Source of the DNA: Syntrophomonadaceae bacterium
GTDB taxonomy: Bacteria > Bacillota > Syntrophomonadia > Syntrophomonadales > Syntrophothermaceae
Assembly (NCBI GenBank): GCA_012799365.1
Contig: JAAZLJ010000189.1
Span: 1-36,034 of the forward strand
DNA: 36,034 nucleotides
Reading direction: 5' to 3'
The position numbers were made by a program, and so were the translations under genes. The notes under the pieces are model-generated. The model was not told where the DNA came from. It saw only the letters and a list, made by a program, of their open reading frames with translations, and did no database searches. Positions 23,687 to 31,786 of the stretch are shown one piece after another (within the stretch, counting starts at the first letter, position 1; the number at the start of each line of letters is the position of its first letter).

Positions 23687-25205
23687 TTTCTTCCATCTCC
23701 AATCTTAATTGCATGTTGCGGATACTGTAACGTGCGGTAACCTTCAAAACCTCACCCTGCTCCACTACTGTCAAGGTCCGGGCTTTCCCCACCAGAATTG
23801 TCATAACTTCCCCCAGAGTACTCTCCTGCATCCCTTCGAAGTCCCTATTTAGACTAATCGGTGAACACTGATGCAGCAGTATCCAGAAATCATAAAAGAA
23901 GCGCTGCTCCAGCAGCTGTTCCTGCCCACTACTGTGGAAGTAATTGACGACTTCCTGCAAATTAATTTCCTTCCGTTCCCCCATGGCTTGCAGGATCAAC
24001 TCCATAACCCGGCGGTAATTCTTACGCCTGACTGCCCTCTCCTGCTCCTGAATTTCCTCATCCAGAGCCTGCAGAAATCCCTCGGCTTCAATATTTTCCT
24101 TGCGCCTGTTCACTCTCTGCCGGGCAAATACGGTCAGTGGTGACCATTGTTCTCTGTGCTCCAAAAATAGAAAAGGTTCCACCAGGGTACGAGCAGCAGT
24201 AAGGGGCAGGGGGGTAGCCAGCAATTGTTCGGTAATTTCCTTTTGAAAATTAAATGAATCGATACCGGCAAAGTATAAAGACTCCTGGGCGGCCTGTAAG
24301 GCGGTAGTCTTTAGTTCGATACTCTCTCTAAATAAATTCCCGTGTTGATTATGCACTTCAAATAACTCGGCATCAATTCTCACAATGAGTTCATAGGTCT
24401 GCTGGTCTTTTGGCGTCTTTCGTTCATAGCTCAAACGCTCCCTGGTCTCGCCAACAAAATCCTGCAGCTCTTCGAATTCACGATCTTCACGGCTGAGCCG
24501 CAGGTTAATTTCCTCAATGATATCCCGATAGCGCCGGTAAGTACTCTCAGACACAATGTTGCGCTGTACCTCATGCCGAATGCGCGATATTCTTTCTTCC
24601 AGAGTCTCAACCGCCACCCGCATTTCATCAATCTGACGCAATGCTCCCCAGAATTGCCCTCTTTCCAACTGTTTGCGCAGCAGCAGCTGATTAATTGAGA
24701 CCTGAAACTCACTATAATATTCGCGGGTAGCAAATACCAGTTCCAGACCTTGCTCATCCAAACTGTAATACTGGGTACTACTTTTGCTATCAAATCGATC
24801 CGCTTTTAGAATAGAGTAGAAAATGGTATCCTCCTGGCGGGTATTCCAATCATAGAAACTTCGGGAATTCCTTCTCCCGCTGGGTGGACGAAACACTTCA
24901 ATAATATCCCGAGCCAGTTTTTCGTAGCCTTCATCATCCAGATCCATTTCCCCTTGATTGATGCTTTGGAAAAACTCGGCCAGCTCCCTGACACCGGTCT
25001 TATGATTTCGCAGCAGCATGTTTTCAAAGAAAAACAGCAAGGTAAGTAAACCCAGGCTAAAATAATCAATGGGATGGTTACTATTATCGGTAGTCTTTTT
25101 ATTCTCCAATCGAAATAAAGGGTCAAAAATTGCCAGCCGCTGCACCCGTTCGCGATAATTAGCGGTAATATTTCGTGCATCTAGTTCCACGAAGCATCCC
25201 TCCAT
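23676..25205 (-). CDS. jetA: Wadjet system protein JetA (kleisin-like subunit)
   Basis: About 509 residues. The N-terminal part (FDPLFRLENKKTTDNSNHPI, YFSLGLLTLLFFFENMLL, then DLDDEGYEKLARDIIEVFRP) resembles the N-terminal winged helices of MukF/JetA. The middle, about 190-270, is a coiled coil with RIRHEVQRNIVSESTYRRYRD, which is the kleisin neck helix type. The C-terminus again looks like a winged helix (VMTILVGKARTLTVVEQGEVLK). JetA bridges the JetC heads and holds JetB. The start is ambiguous: ATG 25205 (GGAG 4 nt upstream) or GTG 25190, which has GGAGGG at 7 nt and shortens the overlap with jetD from 25 to 10 nt. I keep the ATG but consider GTG equally likely. Type assignment relies on operon context. 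Confidence 0.88.
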   Translation of the reverse strand: MEGCFVELDARNITANYRERVQRLAIFDPLFRLENKKTTDNSNHPIDYFSLGLLTLLFFFENMLLRNHKTGVRELAEFFQSINQGEMDLDDEGYEKLARDIIEVFRPPSGRRNSRSFYDWNTRQEDTIFYSILKADRFDSKSSTQYYSLDEQGLELVFATREYYSEFQVSINQLLLRKQLERGQFWGALRQIDEMRVAVETLEERISRIRHEVQRNIVSESTYRRYRDIIEEINLRLSREDREFEELQDFVGETRERLSYERKTPKDQQTYELIVRIDAELFEVHNQHGNLFRESIELKTTALQAAQESLYFAGIDSFNFQKEITEQLLATPLPLTAARTLVEPFLFLEHREQWSPLTVFARQRVNRRKENIEAEGFLQALDEEIQEQERAVRRKNYRRVMELILQAMGERKEINLQEVVNYFHSSGQEQLLEQRFFYDFWILLHQCSPISLNRDFEGMQESTLGEVMTILVGKARTLTVVEQGEVLKVTARYSIRNMQLRLEMEENAL

Positions 25206-26197
25206 ATTGCTCCCAGTTCCGCACGGTTCAGGGCTTCCTGCGGATAGTAACCACCATTATCCAATATATCCCTAATCCTTTCCTGTTCCGCACTGGAAAA
25301 ACAGGTCAGGAAGTGAGCCAGAGCCTCCTCATTACAAACCTGGTTTTCTTTGCCCCGTGCTGCCGGCTTGGATAATAAAGCGCGATAAAACGGTATCGCA
25401 GGAAAAACCGGTAGTCGCATGTTTAAGATATGCCAGATACTGATTCCTTCATAATCCACATCCCCAAAATAATAAATGCGATGCTCCTGGTTTTTCAAAC
25501 CCAACTGTTTATCCAGCATAAAGATATCGGCTGTAATTTTCCAACCTGCTCCATAAATCAAGGTACAAAACGTCGTATCCGGTAAATACCCCAGCAAAGC
25601 ATGAAAGGCAGTCTTGTTCTCTACCACCAGATGCAGGCTGGTTTTCTCTCCCCGGACATGCTGATTTACTGCCAGCATCAGAGGGTCCGGCAGGTTTACA
25701 ATATTCATGCCCGACCAGAGTCCTACCCTCTCCAGAAGTCTCTTACCGCCTTTGTCGTCAATCCATTTTTCATCCCCCACCAGGGCATAAGATCTTTCGG
25801 GAGCTGTAGCCTCATCATCAGGTAAGCCATGCTCTTTCAGGAAGTCGTTTATTAATAGAATACAGGGAAGGTCGTTGGTCCATTCCGAAGCCGGCAGGCT
25901 ATAATATGCTTCCAATTTGATCAACGGATCTAGAAGAAATTGAAAGCGCTCGATTTCCTGTAAGAAATCAGCCGGGATTTTGGACTGGATTATGCGGTAA
26001 GCATTGGCCAGGGGGATGGGCTTCTGATTATAGCCCTGCTTCTTCACGGCTATTAATATCCCTTTTTGCTCCAGATCATTAATTAAGAGCGCAAAATCTT
26101 CGTAGCTGGTCTGGCCTCCCACCAGTCGCTCCAATTCACTTAATAATATGGTTTTCTTTTTACTGGCTTGAAGAAAGGGTAGAATGGTATTATACAT
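25181..26197 (-). CDS. jetD: Wadjet system nuclease JetD (Toprim, topoisomerase VI A-like)
   Basis: 338 residues. The N-terminal helical and winged-helix part (ELERLVGGQTSYEDFALLIN) precedes a C-terminal Toprim-like domain with Glu193 in HLVVENKTAFHAL and the acidic pair Asp246/Asp248 in YYFGDVDYEGISI. These are the metal ligands expected for the topoisomerase VI A-like nuclease JetD (DUF2220-type), which cuts the DNA trapped by JetABC. It is the first gene of the operon, preceding jetA; in type I Wadjet systems jetD comes last. GAGAGGA is about 15 nt before ATG 26197, a weak site. Candidate promoter: TTGTAA (26287-26282) and TATACT (26266-26261), 15-bp spacer. Confidence 0.93.
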   Translation of the reverse strand: MYNTILPFLQASKKKTILLSELERLVGGQTSYEDFALLINDLEQKGILIAVKKQGYNQKPIPLANAYRIIQSKIPADFLQEIERFQFLLDPLIKLEAYYSLPASEWTNDLPCILLINDFLKEHGLPDDEATAPERSYALVGDEKWIDDKGGKRLLERVGLWSGMNIVNLPDPLMLAVNQHVRGEKTSLHLVVENKTAFHALLGYLPDTTFCTLIYGAGWKITADIFMLDKQLGLKNQEHRIYYFGDVDYEGISIWHILNMRLPVFPAIPFYRALLSKPAARGKENQVCNEEALAHFLTCFSSAEQERIRDILDNGGYYPQEALNRAELGAIWRDASWN

Positions 26198-26260
26198 AAC
26201 GGTCAGATTATTCCTCTCACATAGTATCTTAAATGGACAGGCAAAACCATCCTCAGAACA

Positions 26261-26287
26261 AGTATATCATCTTATTACAAGTTACAA
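26261..26287 (-). promoter_or_regulatory. Possible promoter of the jetDABC operon
   Basis: On the minus strand TTGTAA (26287-26282) and TATACT (26266-26261) are 15 bp apart, about 65 nt before the jetD start. The spacer is short, so this is only a candidate. Confidence 0.35.
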
Positions 26288-26448
26288 GCATTTTCACTGT
26301 AGAACCATTGTTTGTATACACGACACGGAGAAGCGAGAGGTCCCCTGAATTACCATGTCGTTATTTCATCCCGAAATACTCCGGGATAAAGGCAGTTATT
26401 TCCTCCGTGCTGGCAAAACTATTTTGACTTAAAGGAGGAGCAAATGCA

Positions 26449-26568
26449 GTGTTTCTCCACATACCCGAACACGAGGCCTGGCCGGTAATGCATAAGCCAG
26501 TGGAGTGGGAAGAAATAAAAGCGTTTTTTAAGCAAGAACAGAAGCTGCTGCTGCAGGATATTCTATAG
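26449..26568 (+). CDS. Candidate 39-residue small protein divergent from the jet operon
   Basis: AAAGGAGGAG (26431-26440) is an excellent ribosome-binding site. From GTG 26449 it opens a 39-codon frame, VFLHIPEHEAWPVMHKPVEW followed by EEIKAFFKQEQKLLLQDIL. It has a protein-like composition and an amphipathic C-terminal helix. A closer ATG (26444) opens only 14 codons in another frame, so either a leader or this product could be made. The same frame is blocked upstream by TGA at 26425. It could be a small protein, or the 3' remnant of a gene inactivated upstream. It lies 250 bp from the jetD start and points the other way. I do not recognise a family. Confidence 0.4.
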   Translation: MFLHIPEHEAWPVMHKPVEWEEIKAFFKQEQKLLLQDIL

Positions 26569-26630
26569 GGTATATTACGGCGCCAAGCCCTGGGCGCAGG
26601 GGATGCCGGAGTTTTCAAATCTAAACTATC

Positions 26631-27303
26631 CAGGCAAATACAAAGTACCCCTCTACCACAAAGTGTAGAGGGGTACTGCGTTAAATCAAGCCTGATAGGG
26701 CAATAACTTATTGCTTCAAACAAGCCAAGCCTGTATTTTTACCTCGATGCACTATTCTGCCGATTTCAGCGCTCTAACTATCACTGTTGCCGCTTCGGCC
26801 CGGGTAGTGTTAGCCTGGGGTCGGAAAGTACTATCCGGATAGCCAGTAATTATCCCATCTTTGCTGGTAGCGGCTGCCGCATCCCTGGCCCAGGTCGAGA
26901 TTTTCATGCTGTCTACAAAAGGCTTGCCTGCGGCCACTTCATCTAATTTGGCCGCCCGGGCGATCATTAGCGCCATCTGTTCACGGGTAATGTTGTCATT
27001 GGGACCAAAGGTGCTATCACTGTACCCATTGACAATCCCATGAGCGGCTGCAACAGCAATAGAATCCTTCGCCCAGTGCTGAGAAGTGTCACTGAATACT
27101 TTGCCGTTGTCAGATTCCAGTTTCCAGGCCTTGACCAGAATAGTGGCAAACTCGGCCCGGGTAACCGTCCGATTGGGCTTAAAAGTTCCGTCCGGATAGC
27201 CACTGATGGCTCCGGTGGCTACCAGCTCTTCAATGGTCTTCTGAGCCCAATGACTATTAATATCTGTCAGTTTCGGCAGAGATTTTCCTGGTTGTTCAGG
27301 CTC
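26631..27303. repeat. 0.67-kb duplicated segment (SLH domains plus terminator), copy 1
   Basis: Nearly identical to 28656-29330, from CAGGCAAATACAAAGTACCC through the three SLH domains to TTTTCCTGGTTGTTCAGGCTC. Differences are scattered single bases. A second, shorter homology (27317-27433 versus 30132-30249) covers the PGPVPGSG linker and the ADYKDA.VTQKM segment. The two genes therefore share 3' ends by local duplication or gene conversion. Confidence 0.85.
26645..26676 (-). terminator. Terminator-like hairpin after the phosphodiester-glycosidase SLH gene
   Basis: GTACCCCTCTAC (26645-26656) pairs with GTAGAGGGGTAC (26665-26676) around an 8-nt loop. On the minus strand it is followed by TTTGTATTTG. 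It sits 76 nt past the stop at 26752. The same hairpin recurs after the next SLH gene (28670-28700). Confidence 0.75.
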
Positions 27304-28488
27304 ATTCACTTCATTCCCCGTACCGCTTCCAGGCACCGGACCAGGTTCCTCAGCCGGAGCAGTTCCACCCGTATTATCGCTGTTAACCGCCGGCATCTTC
27401 TGGGTCACCATCGCATCCTTATAATCCGCAGCCCTGGGCACTGTGTCCGCGGGTTTCACCACTGCCAGACAGTTTGACAGTTTACGACCGGGTTTAATCA
27501 GGAGCTTGTCCTGGCAATACAAACCGACCGAGGCACCCCCATCCAGCCCGATGGCATGCTTCAACCCGGCTTTTGTCAGCGTCTCTGCCATCTGTTTCAT
27601 GTTTCCACCCGATACCGTTCCTATGACCATTGAATCATTATCTCGACAACCGACAAAGCTCCATGAACCCCTATTCTGAAATTTGGGCTCATTAATGCGG
27701 TCCGCCTCGGTATTAAGTACATTCTGGCCGTTCTGAACCAGGAGTGGTCCGGCCTGAATGATATGACGCACATCAGACCAGTCCAATAGATTACCTTCGT
27801 GATCTCTGAACTCATAGTGGACTTGGACAGTGTCCCCTACCGAAAACCGGGCAGCATACTCAGCCGATCCGGGTCCGAAACCGATGACATACCCATCCGC
27901 CGGAATGGGAACCGTACCTTTCTGGATGGACTTCACCACTCCCTGACGTACCGTAATAGTTGTACCAGTAGGGCTTACCATCTTCTGCCCGAACTTTGGG
28001 GTAAATATGACCACGGAATCAGGATTTTGGCTGTTAAGATTGACATCCCATGCCGACCAGTTATTGGGCCATTGTTCACTGCCATTGAGTCCACCTTTTA
28101 TGGTAGTCCTTAGCCTTGCCACCTTAACGCGCCCGTCGTCGGTTATGCCCAGGGCACCCCCACTGGCCCCCACCCGCTCCATAACCCCATCGATCATAAT
28201 GGTTCCCCAGGAAACCGGGTCTTCAGGGGTATAGGCACAGAAAAAGGTTCCATTAACCGCCGCCAACGCTCCAGCTGACTTCGCCATGTCCTGTAGATTA
28301 GCGGTTTGTCCGGTTCGGTTGTTAGCCAGCACTGGTTTTACCACCAGGCCCGGTTTAATGTTAACCATTTTCACCGTACACCCATTGACCTTACTGGTAG
28401 CCGGGGTAACGTCTCCAGCACCCAGCACCGGTACTCCCCATGAAGCTGCGGCCAACATAAGAGCCACAAACAATGCCAGTCGCTTCAA
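26752..28488 (-). CDS. Secreted phosphodiester-glycosidase-family protein with three SLH domains
   Basis: 578 residues. The signal peptide is KRLALFVALMLAAASWGVPVLGAG (1-25). Residues about 35-345 match the NAGPA/DUF2233 phosphodiester glycosidase fold: AGALAAVNGTFFCAY (about 72-86), RHIIQAGPLLVQNG, GTVSGGNMKQMAETL and LDGGASVGLYCQ (the DGGxS motif, about 320-331). A linker (352-400) contains ADYKDAMVTQKM, a fragment of the Ig-like domain in the neighbouring gene, then PGPVPGSGTG. Three SLH repeats follow at about 407-464, 465-524 and 525-578, which attach proteins to cell-wall polysaccharide. It probably acts on a wall or exported glycan; the substrate is unknown. The start is TTG 28488, with GGGAGGG 8 nt upstream; ATG 28495 is out of frame. 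Confidence 0.88.
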   Translation of the reverse strand: MKRLALFVALMLAAASWGVPVLGAGDVTPATSKVNGCTVKMVNIKPGLVVKPVLANNRTGQTANLQDMAKSAGALAAVNGTFFCAYTPEDPVSWGTIMIDGVMERVGASGGALGITDDGRVKVARLRTTIKGGLNGSEQWPNNWSAWDVNLNSQNPDSVVIFTPKFGQKMVSPTGTTITVRQGVVKSIQKGTVPIPADGYVIGFGPGSAEYAARFSVGDTVQVHYEFRDHEGNLLDWSDVRHIIQAGPLLVQNGQNVLNTEADRINEPKFQNRGSWSFVGCRDNDSMVIGTVSGGNMKQMAETLTKAGLKHAIGLDGGASVGLYCQDKLLIKPGRKLSNCLAVVKPADTVPRAADYKDAMVTQKMPAVNSDNTGGTAPAEEPGPVPGSGTGNEVNEPEQPGKSLPKLTDINSHWAQKTIEELVATGAISGYPDGTFKPNRTVTRAEFATILVKAWKLESDNGKVFSDTSQHWAKDSIAVAAAHGIVNGYSDSTFGPNDNITREQMALMIARAAKLDEVAAGKPFVDSMKISTWARDAAAATSKDGIITGYPDSTFRPQANTTRAEAATVIVRALKSAE

Positions 28489-28778
28489 AAATCATCCCTC
28501 CCTGTGGTAATAGCCTGTACTTATGGCCCTGGTTACCTGACTTTATCGTTCTCTCGTCCGGGCCATTTTCACATCACCACCATTGTACAAGTTAATTCGC
28601 CGCCTCTGTTTAATATTCCTGCAATTTGGGTAAATTATCCCGACCCACAAACAATCAAGCAAATACAAAGTACCCCTCTACCACAAGTGTAGAGGGGTAC
28701 TGCGTTAAATCAACCCTGGTAGGGCAATAACTTATTGCTTCAAACAAGCAAAGCCTTACTGTTACCTTGATGCAGTAT
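28489..28778. other. Intergenic region between the two SLH genes
   Basis: 290 bp. The right two thirds (from 28656) is the 3' arm of the duplicated segment with its hairpin (28670-28700). The rest is the leader of the minus-strand gene at 28488 and shows no clear promoter. Confidence 0.45.
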
Positions 28779-29330
28779 TTATTTCATCGATTTCAGCGCT
28801 CTAACTATCACCGTTGCCGCTTCGGCCCGGGTAGTGTTAGCCTGAGGCCGGAAGGTGGTATCGGGATAGCCAGTAATTATCCCATCCTTGCTGGTGGCGG
28901 CTACTGCATACCAGGCCCAGGTCGAGATCTTCATGCTGTCTACAAAAGGCTTGCCTACGGCCACCTCACCTAATTTGAGTGCCCGGGCGATCATTACCGC
29001 CATCTGTTCACGGGTAATGTTATCATTGGGACCAAAGGTGGTATCACTGTATCCTTTAACAATCCCGTGAGCGGCTGCAACAGCAATAGAATCCTTCGCC
29101 CAGTGCTGGGAAGTGTCACTGAATACTTTGCCGTTGTCAGATTCCAGTTTCCAGGCCTTGACCAGAATAGTGGCAAACTCGGCCCGGGTAACCGTCCGGT
29201 TGGGCTTAAAAGTCCCGTCCGGATAGCCACTGATGGCTCCAGTGGCTACCAGCTCTTCAATGGTCTTCTGTGCCCAATGACCATTAATATCTGTCAGTTT
29301 CGGCAGAGGTTTTCCTGGTTGTTCAGGCTC
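28656..29330. repeat. 0.67-kb duplicated segment (SLH domains plus terminator), copy 2
   Basis: Partner of 26631-27303. The match extends beyond the stop codon (28779) through the downstream hairpin, so the unit of duplication was the DNA segment, not just the protein domain. Confidence 0.85.
28670..28700 (-). terminator. Terminator-like hairpin after the large SLH gene
   Basis: GTACCCCTCTAC (28670-28681) and GTAGAGGGGTAC (28689-28700), 7-nt loop, then TTTGTATTTG on the minus strand. It is a copy of the hairpin at 26645-26676. Confidence 0.75.
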
Positions 29331-31325
29331 GGGGTTTTCTATCGGGTCAGCCGTTTTTCCCACTGCCAATACCGCAAATTTGCTCAAGTGGGTGATCTCA
29401 CCGCTGGCTTTCCCGGCGGACAGATCGACTTTGACGTTCTCTAGCTTTTTCCAGCTATCGGCTTTTTCATCCAGCCAGTACAGGCCGAATTCGTATTTGT
29501 CCGCATCTACTTTTGATTTGTCAAAGGTCAGGGTAATGGTTATCGCCTTGTCAAAATCACCTGATTGGTCTTTGGTTATTTCCACGACATCACTGACCAG
29601 TTTCTTTTCTGATCCCAGGGGTAGATTCCCGGTGTTTTCCACTTTCTTGATACTAACTTTGATATCCTGACTCAAAGCCCCGGCGGGAATTTTCACCGTT
29701 GCTCCGGCCCCATCTACAGTTCCGCCACCACTACCCACGGTATTTTCATCCTTCACATCCGGCCCGGTCGTACTTCCGGTAGTAGTGAACTGCCAGGTTC
29801 TGGTTCCAGAAAGCTCATTACTATTATTAGCTTTGAATCCATCCTCGATCTCGACTCCGTAGGTAGTACCTGATTTCAGGTTATTGAACGTTAATTCTAT
29901 CCGGCGTATTTTGGGTGGGTTGTCCTTCGAACCCTGTTTAGTGTAATTCTGATTGGAATACTCTACTTTATCACCGGTAGATTTCTCGTATACTCTTATC
30001 TTACTCAGATTATCAGCCAAAAAGGTATCCGCACCACTGCTGAAGTCAAACCATAAGACGGTACTACTGGGGCTGAGGTCCCGGGTGCTGAAGCTTTCAA
30101 CTACAAAATCCTGGTCTTTATTCTCTCCGGTCCCCGCCCCGCTTCCGGGTACCGGACCAGGTTCTTCTTTCGGATCGGATCCACCGGTATTATCATTATC
30201 AACCACCAGCATCTTCTGAGTTACCGTCGCATCCTTATAATCCGCAGCCTTAACCACTATGGAGTAGTCTTTACCATCAGTAAATGCTGCGGTTGCTATC
30301 TCAATAATGCCCGCACTTACTGTATACTCGGTATTCTTGAGATTAGTTCCATCCACCGTAATTCCGTTGATAGCCTTACGCCAGCCCTCATTGTCCTCGA
30401 AAGTGAGGGTAACCGAATTACCCACTACATTATCGGTGGTGTCAGCCTTTAAAACCGGAGCCGCCAGCAGCTCCTTGAGCGGAGTAATTACCGTAGCCTG
30501 AGGGCCATCCTTGGTCCAGTTACCAGCCGCATCCCCGGCTTCTACCTTAAAAATATAGCTGGCATTGGGAGTCAGGTCGGTAACTATCCGGGTAGTATCG
30601 TTAACAGTAGCCACGACATTACCATCCTGGTATACCTTATAACCCGTAACTGCTGTATTATCCACCGCTGCAGGCCAGGACAAAGTCACACTGGTGGGAG
30701 CCAGATCCGTAACCTGCAGGTTACTATCTTTCGCCCAGGTAGGTGCACTGGTATCCCCGGCCTCAGTAGTGGTAAAAGCCCAGGAATAGGTCTTGCCCAG
30801 CTGCTCGTTATCAGCGTTGTTGGAAATACCCGCGCCCAGTTCAATAACATAGTTCGTACCCGGCTTGAGGCTGGTACCCTTGAGGTTCAACTCCACCAGA
30901 CGCAGTTGATTGGAATCCGCCTTCTGGTTACCGCCTCCTTTTTTGGTATACTTGAAGTCTCCTGCTGCTATAACTCCATTTTCGTCAAGTTTAAAAGTGG
31001 CAGGATCACCACGGTCCAGCTCCACTTCCGCCCCACTGGCTGCTTCCTTTAACTTTATTTGCGCCAGGTTCTGGGCCAGAACTGAATCCATACCCTTGGA
31101 AAAATTCCAGCTAAAATGTGCCTCTTGTGGATTAACGAAATCATCCAATTGGTAGTTGACCTGAGTATCGCTGCTGTTCATGAGAGTAGCAGACGGTGAA
31201 AACTCCAGAATATTGATCGCCGCCCGGGCTGGCGGAATAAATAACGCCAGCGACGCCATAAACATACATACAGTTACTACTGCTATGTACGCCCGGTACT
31301 TGCGACCTACTTTACTAACCAGCAA
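28779..31325 (-). CDS. Large multi-domain S-layer-homology surface protein
   Basis: 848 residues. The signal peptide is YRAYIAVVTVCMFMASLALF through PPARA (about 10-35). The order that follows is an Ig-like (Big_5-type) domain (36-190, ending TYSWAFTTTEAG), a fibronectin type III domain (195-285, with LTPNASYIFKVEAGDAAGNW), and a DUF1533-like domain (about 286-375, DGKDYSIVVKAADYKDATVT). Then come a PGPVPGSGAG linker, a second Big_5-type domain (about 400-520), a ZU5-like region (about 525-660, GAGATVKIPAGALSQDIKVSI) and three SLH repeats (about 677-848). It is probably a wall-attached structural or adhesive protein. The start is TTG 31325 with AGGAGG 8 nt upstream. It is transcribed like, and in front of, the smaller SLH gene, but a terminator separates them. 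Confidence 0.88.
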   Translation of the reverse strand: MLVSKVGRKYRAYIAVVTVCMFMASLALFIPPARAAINILEFSPSATLMNSSDTQVNYQLDDFVNPQEAHFSWNFSKGMDSVLAQNLAQIKLKEAASGAEVELDRGDPATFKLDENGVIAAGDFKYTKKGGGNQKADSNQLRLVELNLKGTSLKPGTNYVIELGAGISNNADNEQLGKTYSWAFTTTEAGDTSAPTWAKDSNLQVTDLAPTSVTLSWPAAVDNTAVTGYKVYQDGNVVATVNDTTRIVTDLTPNASYIFKVEAGDAAGNWTKDGPQATVITPLKELLAAPVLKADTTDNVVGNSVTLTFEDNEGWRKAINGITVDGTNLKNTEYTVSAGIIEIATAAFTDGKDYSIVVKAADYKDATVTQKMLVVDNDNTGGSDPKEEPGPVPGSGAGTGENKDQDFVVESFSTRDLSPSSTVLWFDFSSGADTFLADNLSKIRVYEKSTGDKVEYSNQNYTKQGSKDNPPKIRRIELTFNNLKSGTTYGVEIEDGFKANNSNELSGTRTWQFTTTGSTTGPDVKDENTVGSGGGTVDGAGATVKIPAGALSQDIKVSIKKVENTGNLPLGSEKKLVSDVVEITKDQSGDFDKAITITLTFDKSKVDADKYEFGLYWLDEKADSWKKLENVKVDLSAGKASGEITHLSKFAVLAVGKTADPIENPEPEQPGKPLPKLTDINGHWAQKTIEELVATGAISGYPDGTFKPNRTVTRAEFATILVKAWKLESDNGKVFSDTSQHWAKDSIAVAAAHGIVKGYSDTTFGPNDNITREQMAVMIARALKLGEVAVGKPFVDSMKISTWAWYAVAATSKDGIITGYPDTTFRPQANTTRAEAATVIVRALKSMK

Positions 31326-31394
31326 AATATTCCCCTCCTCGATAATTTGTTCTAAATAGGTAGTCTGCCTGGTTCTTTCTTTAATCCGGTAAAA

Positions 31395-31463
31395 CTACCC
31401 GAAACCTTGCCTGTGCCAATCACACTTACAGCTGACTGGATTGGCTGTGGTTCGATCTGCCAT
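31395..31463 (-). CDS. Candidate 22-residue leader peptide upstream of the large SLH gene
   Basis: On the minus strand GAAGGAGGGAGCTTTG ends directly before ATG 31463, an excellent ribosome-binding site with 8-nt spacing. The frame MADRTTANPVSCKCDWHRQG plus two residues stops at TAG 31395, 70 nt before the SLH protein start. The good site, short length and location suggest a translated leader of possible regulatory use. The peptide has a Cys-Lys-Cys motif. No similarity is known to me, and chance remains possible. Confidence 0.35.
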   Translation of the reverse strand: MADRTTANPVSCKCDWHRQGFG

Positions 31464-31602
31464 CAAAGCTCCCTCCTTCTACAACCACCACATATAACCA
31501 GTATCTATTTTCCTACACTACATAATTCGACACGCTCTCCCGTGAAGCCTGCCCGATATCAGGCGCAATACCTAGTAAATAGTAGATACATCGGCCATAA
31601 AT

Positions 31603-31643
31603 GGTAAAATAACCTCCTGTGTGGCTCTGGAGGTTACTTTACC
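31603..31643. repeat. Long inverted repeat (15-bp arms) upstream of the large SLH gene
   Basis: GGTAAAATAACCTCC (31603-31617) and GGAGGTTACTTTACC (31629-31643) pair over 15 bases with one mismatch (G-U on the minus-strand RNA) around an 11-nt loop. There is no T-run on either side, so it is not a typical terminator. It could be an operator, an RNA hairpin in a long leader, or a repeat. The rest of the 460-bp gap between 31326 and 31786 holds the leader peptide candidate and a terminator at 31685, but no other gene. Confidence 0.6.
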
Positions 31644-31679
31644 CATCAAAACCGGATAAACCTGTAAGATTACTAAGAA

Positions 31680-31723
31680 TAAAAATAACCCCTCCTACCT
31701 TTCAACGGTAAAAGGGGTGTTAT
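31680..31723 (-). terminator. Terminator downstream of the TiaS-like gene cluster
   Basis: Read on the minus strand, ATAACACCCCT (31723-31713) pairs with AGGGGTTAT (31693-31685; one bulge), followed by TTTTTATT. It ends the transcript that carries the genes at 32783-31787. Confidence 0.6.
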
Positions 31724-31754
31724 GCACTGAATATAGGATATGCTATGAGAATGG

Positions 31755-31784
31755 CTTTGAAACCGCAGATGGACGCTGATGGAC
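31755..31784 (-). repeat. Dispersed CAGCG..CTGCGGTTT repeat, minus orientation
   Basis: GAAACCGCAGATGGACGCTG followed by ATGGACC is the reverse complement of the core seen at 32983, 10506 and 871. It begins just 3' of the stop codon of the small Cys-rich gene. Confidence 0.55.
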
Positions 31785-31786
31785 CT

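Noticed and set aside
26361-26723. 120-codon minus-strand open frame next to jetD
   Set aside because: Cys/Ser-rich, random-looking product crossing a terminator hairpin. The opposite strand has a better small-ORF candidate.
31330-31500. Possible GEMM (c-di-GMP) riboswitch upstream of the large SLH gene
   Set aside because: A short CACAGGCAA stretch recalls the class, but the conserved CGCAAAGCC and tetraloop-receptor parts are absent.
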